Of a stretch of DNA of 10,602 nt, positions 6,390 through 10,602 are shown in pieces. Both the position numbers and the translations under genes were made by a program. The DNA is taken from the NCBI GenBank assembly GCA_964616985.1, contig CAZTVF010000155.1, forward strand, positions 1 through 10,602, in the 5' to 3' direction. This DNA is from CAZTVF01 sp964616985 (lineage in GTDB: Bacteria > Planctomycetota > Phycisphaerae > SM23-33). The notes beneath the pieces were generated by a model. The model saw nothing but the letters and a program-made list of their open reading frames with translations. It was not told the origin of the DNA and ran no database searches. The first letter of the stretch is position 1; every line of letters begins with the position of its first letter.

Positions 6390-6980
6390 TTAGCGGTACA
6401 TCACGCCGGTGGTGGAGTGTTTCTTGATCTCGTACTCGTCTTCCCACACGATGGCCGAGGTCCCCGCGTCGGTCAGGCGGAAGCTCAGGCGGAGGTATTG
6501 CGTGCGGCCGGCGCCGGCGACCTTGTCGATGGAGTCGATCGTGCCGGTCAGGAAGAAGTCGGCCCCCAGCGGGATCTGCTCGCCGCTGGCGGTGCGCTTG
6601 CCGCGGGTCTTGTCGCGGTTTTCCTTGTCGATCTGGTCGATCACCGCGCGGTCGAGGAAGACGACGCGGCCTTCAGCGTTCTTCACCAGTTCGGTTCGCA
6701 TCTTGCGCAGGAATGAGTCGCCGTCGATATACTCATTCGAGTTGTTGGCGACCGTCGCAAAGGCGACCTTCGGCGGCGTGGTGGAATTCTGAACCTGCGG
6801 CAGCGTCACAAGGCTGCGGGCCATCCGCTGCGAGATCGAGCGGAAATCCTGGCTGGTCAGGCCCGCGCCCATGTCGGCTTCGCTGTTCTGGTCGAGGTCC
6901 ATCCGCTTGGTTTCGCCGGTGCAGCCGGCGACCAGTACAGCCGACAAGGCTGTCACCATTCCCAAAGCCCTGATGTTCAT
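6390..6980 (-). CDS. lpoB: LpoB-family lipoprotein (penicillin-binding protein activator family)
   Basis: This 196-residue protein has a lipoprotein signal with lipobox LVAGC (Cys20). The body follows LpoB: GAGLTSQDFRSISQRMARSL (39-58), then KVAFATVANNSNEYID (71-86), a helix LRKMRTELV, GADFFLTGTI (139-148), and the C-terminal IVWEDEYEIKK (177-187). In Escherichia coli LpoB reaches from the outer membrane to activate the peptidoglycan synthase PBP1b. Whether a PBP1b partner exists in this organism cannot be seen here, and the LpoB fold is related to the periplasmic part of CsgG, so a different partner is possible. The start ATG has AAAGGAG 8 bases upstream. It lies 21 bases after the CsgG/FGE-like gene and 10 bases before the COG3014-type gene. 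Confidence 0.85.
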   Translation of the reverse strand: MNIRALGMVTALSAVLVAGCTGETKRMDLDQNSEADMGAGLTSQDFRSISQRMARSLVTLPQVQNSTTPPKVAFATVANNSNEYIDGDSFLRKMRTELVKNAEGRVVFLDRAVIDQIDKENRDKTRGKRTASGEQIPLGADFFLTGTIDSIDKVAGAGRTQYLRLSFRLTDAGTSAIVWEDEYEIKKHSTTGVMYR

Positions 6981-7001
6981 AAATCGATCTCCTTTGACTC
7001 G

Positions 7002-8438
7002 CTAGGGGCGAGCATCCTGAGCGGTCTTGTTGGGGTCTTGCGCGGAAAACTGAAAAGGCATCACGCATCTGAAGCCGATGTCATCGGCGGCCTCGCCGGG
7101 CTTGCCGCGTCCGAAGACGCCGCAGCGGGCCTGATCCGCCGCCAGCCGCCACGATCCGCCGCACTGCGCCTTCAGCGTGCCGGTCGCCGGCTCGGCAGGG
7201 GTGTCGGCAGGTGTGCGGCTGTAGGCGTCGGGGCCGATCCACGTGGCGGTCCATTCGCGAACGTTGCCGGCCAGGCCCACGTGGCCGAAGGGACCGACAT
7301 CCGCCTCCATGGCCGCGGCAGGGGCGAGCGTCTCCCAGCCATCATCGGCGCCCTTGAGGTTGATGCCCTTGCAGGCGGCGCCGCACGGGTAGGCGCGTTC
7401 GTCGTCGCCGGCGGAAAGGCGCAGCCACTGCAGAAGAGTGGGCAGACGGGCGCCCCGCCAGGCGGCGCAGGCCTCGGCCGCGGCAAAAGTCACGCCTGTC
7501 ACGGGCATGTCGTCCTGGTTCAGCGACGCCACGCCGCGGGTGATCGGCGTCAGCAGTTTCATCTTGGCCCGCCACTCCTCGCTGGCCTGGGCGGCCTGGA
7601 CGAACTTGGCGTATTGAGCGACGGTGACCTCGCAGCGATCGGCGAAGAAGGGTTCGATCCAGAGCTTTCGCTTGCCGGCGGATGTTTCGACACTCACCCA
7701 GCCGCCCGGGACGAACAACATGCCCGGCGGGGGTTCGGTGGCGAGGGCACAAAGGTTCAGCAGGCCCAGGTAGTATTCCTGGGGCGAGCGCTGCACGGCT
7801 GCCGACTTCTCCTGGAGTTTCTCGGCCCGCTCCCAGAGCGATGGGAAGAGCTTGTCGGCCTTGGCCGCGGCGCATGCCTGGCGCAAGGCTGCCGACGTCA
7901 CGATCTCATCATCCTTCTGCGGCGGGGCGGTCTCGGTGGAAGGCGCTTCGGATGGCGGAGGCGGCTCGGGATCAAAGAGTTCCTTGGACTGCGCCGCGGC
8001 CAGCTTGGGGAAACTGGTGACCAGGCGCGTGCGGCGCGTGCCGCAGAGGCGCGTCACGCCGGTGCGAGTGTCCAGCATCCGCAGGCTGAGGATGAAATCG
8101 TTTTCGATCTTGCAGATCGCAGGGATGATCACCATGTCGGCCAGCGCATCCTTGGCCATCTGGGAGTAGGCCTTGTTCGCGGCCTCGGGGTTCAGCAGGA
8201 GCCCCATGTCGCGTTCCTGCAGGAGGGTCTTAAGTTGCTTTCGCTCCAGCAGGCGAAGGTCCTTGCGGCCTGACAGAGGCTCCAGAATCGCCTGGTAGTA
8301 CGCTTCGGCCTCGGCGGCAGTGACGCGTGGGCCGCACTGCACGGGGGCGAACGCGACGGCGGAAGTCTCGGCGAGGGCGAAGGGGGCGCTGACGAAGATC
8401 GTCGCTATCGCCGTGAGGATGCGACATGTGCTTTTCAC
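7002..8438 (-). CDS. Exported CsgG-type / FGE-like (sulfatase-modifying factor) hybrid protein
   Basis: I place the start at the GTG at 8436-8438: AAAGG lies 7 bases upstream and the product (478 aa) then opens with a standard signal peptide ending in PFALA-ET. An ATG at 8456 is the alternative but has no ribosome site, and a TTG at 8519 falls in the promoter. Residues 25-145 are CsgG-like (VAFAPVQC, LRLLERKQLKTLLQER, ALADMVIIPAICKI, RMLDTRTGVTR). A Pro/Glu-rich linker and helices follow. Residues 238-462 match the FGE-sulfatase fold: GMLFVPGG, CEVTVAQYAKFV, MPVTGVTFAAAEACAAWRGA then RLPT, GLAGNVREWTATW, QCGGSWRLAADQARCG and IGFRCV. In true FGE a catalytic Cys lies just after GGS[FW]x; here Leu is found there, so this is probably a non-catalytic binding domain. 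It is the first gene of the operon. Confidence 0.75.
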   Translation of the reverse strand: MKSTCRILTAIATIFVSAPFALAETSAVAFAPVQCGPRVTAAEAEAYYQAILEPLSGRKDLRLLERKQLKTLLQERDMGLLLNPEAANKAYSQMAKDALADMVIIPAICKIENDFILSLRMLDTRTGVTRLCGTRRTRLVTSFPKLAAAQSKELFDPEPPPPSEAPSTETAPPQKDDEIVTSAALRQACAAAKADKLFPSLWERAEKLQEKSAAVQRSPQEYYLGLLNLCALATEPPPGMLFVPGGWVSVETSAGKRKLWIEPFFADRCEVTVAQYAKFVQAAQASEEWRAKMKLLTPITRGVASLNQDDMPVTGVTFAAAEACAAWRGARLPTLLQWLRLSAGDDERAYPCGAACKGINLKGADDGWETLAPAAAMEADVGPFGHVGLAGNVREWTATWIGPDAYSRTPADTPAEPATGTLKAQCGGSWRLAADQARCGVFGRGKPGEAADDIGFRCVMPFQFSAQDPNKTAQDARP

Positions 8439-8490
8439 ATCCGCCCTTTCACTCATAGAAGATGACCGCGACTGCAGGAAGTGCAATCGA

Positions 8491-8519
8491 ATTATCTGCA
8501 CCTCTGACGGCGGTGTCAA
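8491..8519 (-). promoter_or_regulatory. Sigma70-type promoter of the envelope operon
   Basis: On the minus strand a perfect -35 TTGACA (8519-8514) and a -10 GATAAT (8496-8491, five of six consensus bases) are separated by exactly 17 bases. Transcription should start near 8484, leaving about 45 bases of leader before the GTG at 8438. No other promoter-like region is obvious in the short gaps between the six downstream genes. Confidence 0.7.
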
Positions 8520-8532
8520 TACGCTTCATGTT

Positions 8533-8562
8533 TTGATACTCAATTGCGAGGCCCCATAGAAT
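8533..8562 (+). promoter_or_regulatory. Possible sigma70-type promoter for the small-protein gene
   Basis: TTGATA (8533-8538) and TAGAAT (8557-8562) each match five of six consensus bases with an 18-base spacer. The start would be near 8569, about 98 bases before the ATG at 8667. It is back to back with the minus-strand promoter, with the two -35 boxes 13 bases apart. A second, weaker pair (TTGAAA 8578-8583, TAGGAT 8599-8604) has a 15-base spacer. Confidence 0.4.
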
Positions 8563-8666
8563 CGAGGCGCATTCCGATTGAAATGTAGGGAACGCGCCTA
8601 GGATGGGTCGGTAGGAACGCATATCCCGCCGACGGCCAACTCGGCCTGCACGAGAAGGAGAACGGT

Positions 8667-8843
8667 ATGGAGCGGACATGCGAGAGGGCGTACAGGCCCA
8701 GCGGTTTTGGGCCCGAGCAAGTGGACGAGGTTGTGGAGCAAGAACGTCAGGAGGCAAAGGAGGCCTTGATCCTTCAGTATGCCCGGCGGGCGCAGCAGCG
8801 TCTGCCGCTCTTTGAGGAGCTTCCGGCTCGGAAAACTGCCTGA
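8667..8843 (+). CDS. Small hypothetical protein, 58 aa (paralogue of the 66-aa protein downstream)
   Basis: The ATG is preceded by AAGGAG with a 6-base spacer, a strong start signal. The 58-residue product is charged and helical: a short N-terminal RAYRPSGFGPEQ segment, a Glu/Lys-rich helix (about residues 18-45) and the end RLPLFEELP. It aligns with the 66-aa protein at 9034-9234 over MER, RA[YF]RPS, the E-rich helix with ILxYAxRA, and LPLFxE. Having two such copies with good start sites argues that both are real genes. I recognise no family and no membrane segment. Possible roles include a small regulator or adaptor; the position upstream of two Hsp20 genes hints at a stress link, which is inference only. 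Confidence 0.65.
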   Translation: MERTCERAYRPSGFGPEQVDEVVEQERQEAKEALILQYARRAQQRLPLFEELPARKTA

Positions 8844-8988
8844 TCGGGGGGATTGCTGCCGACGGCATCGGGAGGGCGCGGAATTTGGATTTTCTGCATG
8901 TCGCGGCCGTGTGCGGAAGCTAAAATATGATCAGCGAGGAAGCAGCCCACGTCAGAAGGTGTCGCAAGGAAGGTTCACATATCGTCTT

Positions 8989-8998
8989 NNNNNNNNNN
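8989..8998. other. Assembly gap (10 Ns)
   Basis: Ten consecutive Ns mark a scaffold join of probably arbitrary length between the two small paralogous genes. Sequence could be missing, and apparent reading frames crossing this point are not trustworthy. The 190 bases between the genes (8844-9033) contain no other gene I can support. Confidence 0.95.
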
Positions 8999-9033
8999 AG
9001 CCTGCATTTCAGGTCGTTGCCAAGGAGGAAGCC

Positions 9034-9234
9034 ATGGAACGGGAAACACGGACTCTGCGAGCGTTCAGGCCCAGCCAGTACAGCCCCGATGTTGAGGGCG
9101 TCCCGGCCATCCGCGCCGACCAAAGCTACGAGGAGCGTGAGGCGATCATCCTGCTCTATGCCGCCCGCGCACGCTCAGGCCTGCCGCTCTTCCAGGAGCA
9201 GCAGGAAGATTCAATGCAAAGCGGCGCCGCATGA
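9034..9234 (+). CDS. Small hypothetical protein, 66 aa (paralogue of the 58-aa protein upstream)
   Basis: The ATG at 9034-9036 follows AAGGAGGAAGCC, a near-perfect ribosome site. The 66-residue product shares with the 58-aa neighbour an opening MER, the RAFRPS segment, an acidic helix with the core ILLYAARARSGLPLFQE (about residues 39-55), and no membrane segment. It differs by an insertion around residues 18-30 and a different C-terminal tail. An open frame runs in from upstream across the Ns, but the strong ribosome site fixes this start. Function is unknown. Both copies read in the same direction as the Hsp20 genes, and a stem-loop follows 38 bases after the stop. Confidence 0.65.
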   Translation: MERETRTLRAFRPSQYSPDVEGVPAIRADQSYEEREAIILLYAARARSGLPLFQEQQEDSMQSGAA

Positions 9235-9272
9235 TCGGCCTGCTCATCTGACACACACGGCGCGTCGGGTGC

Positions 9273-9303
9273 CATGCTTTTTGCCCGGAGGGGTCAAAGC
9301 ATG
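9273..9303. repeat. Stem-loop downstream of the 66-aa gene
   Basis: CATGCTTT (9273-9280) pairs exactly with AAAGCATG (9296-9303), and an inner CCC/GGG can extend the structure. On the plus strand no T-run follows. It may be a factor-assisted terminator or mRNA end for the small-protein gene, or an operator for a dimeric regulator upstream of the Hsp20 promoter. The rest of 9235-9443 shows no gene. Confidence 0.5.
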
Positions 9304-9442
9304 TCTACCGAGAAGGGGCGCGCGCACTGACGCTGCCGCCATCTGCCAGATTTGCCGTTCCCGGCGGGGGCCGGCGTCAAAAAGGCATTGTCTCGCGGGG
9401 GCGCATTCCTCCTAACTCTCGATAGCTGCACGACCTAATTCT

Positions 9443-9459
9443 CTGGCATCGGCTTTGCT
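9443..9459 (+). promoter_or_regulatory. Sigma54-type (-24/-12) promoter candidate for the Hsp20 pair
   Basis: CTGGCATCGGCTTTGCT fits the sigma54 pattern YTGGCAcg-N4-TTGCW with the invariant GG (9445-9446) and GC (9457-9458) exactly ten bases apart; only the two bases after TGGCA differ. Transcription would start near 9470, about 56 bases before the first Hsp20 ATG. Sigma54 control needs an enhancer-binding activator, whose site I cannot identify. Escherichia coli ibpB is a known Hsp20-type gene with a sigma54-dependent promoter. Confidence 0.5.
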
Positions 9460-9525
9460 TTACTCTCCTTCAGCCGCCGCTGCGATGGGCTGGCGGTCAG
9501 GACCTTATGGAACAAGGAGAGTACT

Positions 9526-9963
9526 ATGGCGATTTTTCGATGGCCAGTTGGTTTCGATCCCCTGGCGGGGTTCCGCCAGATGCACCGCGACCTGGAGCGA
9601 CTGATGGGGCGCAGCACGGACGGGCAGGGGGTTGGCGGCGGAGTCTATCCGCCGGTCAACGTCTTCAACGGCCCCGACGACATCCTGGTGCAGTGCGAGA
9701 TTCCAGGCATCCGCCGCGAAGACCTGGAGATCTCCATCACCGGCGAGACGCTGGCGGTCAAGGGCGTCAAGCAGCCGCCCGCCGACGAAGCGAAGGTGAC
9801 CTACCAGCGCCGCGAGCGCGGTGCGGGCGACTTCAGCCGCACCATCGTGCTGCCGGACAAGGTGGAGGCCGACCGCGTCGAGGCATCACTGACCCATGGC
9901 GTGCTGACCATCCGCCTGCCCAAGAGCGAACAGGCCAAACCCAAGCAGATCCGCGTGAACTGA
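9526..9963 (+). CDS. Hsp20/alpha-crystallin small heat-shock protein (first copy)
   Basis: The 145-residue product is an ATP-independent holdase chaperone that binds unfolding proteins in the cytoplasm. The N-terminal arm (1-40) has the common FDPLAGFRQMHRDLERLM pattern. The alpha-crystallin domain spans about 42-134, with VNVFNGPDDILVQCEIPGI, REDLEISITGETLAVKG, FSRTIVLPDKVEADRVEA and the hallmark GVLTIRLPK (125-133). A C-terminal I-x-V tail (IRV, 142-144) could serve oligomer assembly. The length is normal for the family. The ATG follows AAGGAG with a 6-base spacer. It is the first gene of a two-gene unit, 22 bases before the second copy. Confidence 0.95.
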   Translation: MAIFRWPVGFDPLAGFRQMHRDLERLMGRSTDGQGVGGGVYPPVNVFNGPDDILVQCEIPGIRREDLEISITGETLAVKGVKQPPADEAKVTYQRRERGAGDFSRTIVLPDKVEADRVEASLTHGVLTIRLPKSEQAKPKQIRVN

Positions 9964-9985
9964 GCGAGAAACGAAGGAGATCACC

Positions 9986-10375
9986 ATGACGGCAATTCCG
10001 CGAGTCAATGTTCATAGCAGCGCCGTGACGCCCAGCCCCAGCCAGGACGCGACGGCCCCGCTGGTCGATATCTTTGAAGGTCCCGATGGCACGGTGACGC
10101 TGGTGGCCGAGGTGCCCGGCGTGCCGCCCGAGAAGGTCGATATCCGCGTGGACAAGGGCGTGCTGACGATCTGGGCCGACGGCCGGCAGGAACCGCCCAG
10201 CCCCAGTTACGCCCGCACGTACACGAGCTTTGAGACGGGCGAGTACTTCCGCGCCTTCGCCCTCAGCGACGAGGTGGACCGCGACAAGATCCAAGCCGCC
10301 TGCGCCGACGGCGTGCTGACGCTAACGCTGCCCCGCGCTGCCGCCGCCCGCACCCGCAAGATCGAGGTCAAATGA
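9986..10375 (+). CDS. Hsp20/alpha-crystallin small heat-shock protein (second copy)
   Basis: This 129-residue protein has a short, flexible, Pro/Ser-rich N-terminal arm (1-25) that lacks the DPLxxFxxMxRDLERLM arm of its neighbour. The alpha-crystallin domain covers about 26-117: VDIFEGPDGTVTLVAEVPGV, EKVDIRVDKGVLTIWADG, EYFRAFALSDEVDRDKIQA and DGVLTLTLPR (108-117). A C-terminal IEV tail fits the I-x-I/V assembly motif. The ATG follows AAGGAG with a 6-base spacer. The two copies differ substantially, so they are diverged paralogues rather than a recent duplication, and paired small heat-shock proteins can form mixed oligomers or act in sequence. It is probably co-transcribed with the first copy. 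Confidence 0.93.
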   Translation: MTAIPRVNVHSSAVTPSPSQDATAPLVDIFEGPDGTVTLVAEVPGVPPEKVDIRVDKGVLTIWADGRQEPPSPSYARTYTSFETGEYFRAFALSDEVDRDKIQAACADGVLTLTLPRAAAARTRKIEVK

Positions 10376-10602
10376 AAGAGGAATGACTCATGACGGGTGG
10401 CGGCCTCGCTGCATCCGGAGGGCAAGCACCGGGCGCCACCCGCCATGACGCCGCGCTGTCTTCCATTTACGCCACGGCGATCGGTGCAAGCCGTCACCTC
10501 GGGGAGCGACATTCTTTTCCGGCGGGACATGAGGCACGGATGGTCATCTTCTTGCATCGTTCAGAAAGTAGAGAGTAGAGCGCGGGAGAAGCCAAGGCAA
10601 CG
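10376..10602. other. 3' flank of the Hsp20 genes, no supported gene
   Basis: A 62-codon frame from 10390 has a modest AGAGGA site but unbiased third positions, no recognisable domain, and a 9-bp inverted repeat inside it, so I do not call it. The last bases contain TGG-N11-GC (10541-10555) with GG and GC ten apart, a weak sigma54-like pattern that may precede a gene beyond the window. Confidence 0.5.
10394..10442 (+). repeat. 9-bp inverted repeat after the second Hsp20 gene, possible transcript end
   Basis: CGGGTGGCG (10394-10402) is exactly complementary to CGCCACCCG (10434-10442), with a 31-base loop starting 18 bases after the Hsp20 stop. The stem is very GC-rich but no T-run follows, so it may protect the mRNA end or assist factor-dependent termination. 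Confidence 0.4.

Noticed and set aside
8439..8519. Longer start (TTG at 8519) for the CsgG/FGE-like protein
   Set aside because: The TTG is the first part of the -35 box, so the extension would not be transcribed from the visible promoter, and it would bury the signal peptide.
10541..10556. Second sigma54-like pattern near the right edge
   Set aside because: Only TGG and TTGCA match and the bases after TGG do not; a match of this quality is expected about once by chance in a window of this size.
10390..10578. 62-codon plus-strand frame after the second Hsp20 gene
   Set aside because: Third positions near 60% G/C, no domain, and a GC-rich inverted repeat lies inside the frame. A modest ribosome-like site alone is not enough.

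Overview
This is a high-GC window, by eye well above 60% G+C, with gene third positions strongly biased to G/C. It comes from a diderm (Gram-negative-type) bacterium: four of its proteins start with lipoprotein signal peptides, and an LpoB/YcfL/COG3014 envelope cluster is present. The set of families (CsgG-type proteins, a formylglycine-generating-enzyme-like domain fused behind a CsgG-type domain, a Sak4-like ATPase beside a Cas4/RecB-like nuclease) would fit Planctomycetota or a relative. That placement is inference; there is no rRNA or marker gene here. A run of 10 Ns at 8989-8998 shows this is a scaffold.

Region A (1-2576, minus strand) looks like a recombination module of an integrated phage or mobile element. 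In transcription order it holds an 89-aa protein with a CxCxxC motif, a translationally coupled 40-aa membrane peptide starting with GTG, a PD-(D/E)XK nuclease of the Cas4/RecB type, and a Sak4-like RecA-fold ATPase that runs off the left edge. Each has a good ribosome binding site.

Region B (2577-2967) has no convincing gene. It is rich in inverted repeats and ends in the T-arm plus 3' acceptor strand of a tRNA (2879-2903) with no 5' half. That is the expected scar of a tRNA-targeting integrase, so 2903 is proposed as the right end of the element. A hairpin at 2922-2952 is placed to terminate the next operon.

Region C (2968-8438, minus strand) is a tightly packed six-gene envelope operon with a near-consensus sigma70 promoter at 8491-8519. 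In order: an exported CsgG-type/FGE-like hybrid, LpoB, a COG3014-type TPR lipoprotein, a cysteine-rich lipoprotein of unknown function, a YcfL (DUF1425) lipoprotein, and a CsgG-type lipoprotein with an extra C-terminal domain. Three of the six contain domains related to the CsgG/LpoB type. I infer an outer-membrane assembly, secretion or peptidoglycan-linked complex. The FGE-like domain appears to lack a catalytic cysteine. This operon is the best candidate for an under-described system.

Region D (8520-10602, plus strand) is read divergently. Two short paralogous proteins (58 and 66 aa) flank the assembly gap. A hairpin and a good sigma54-like (-24/-12) promoter follow, and then two consecutive Hsp20/alpha-crystallin small heat-shock proteins. 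The last 227 bases hold a 9-bp inverted repeat and no gene I can support.
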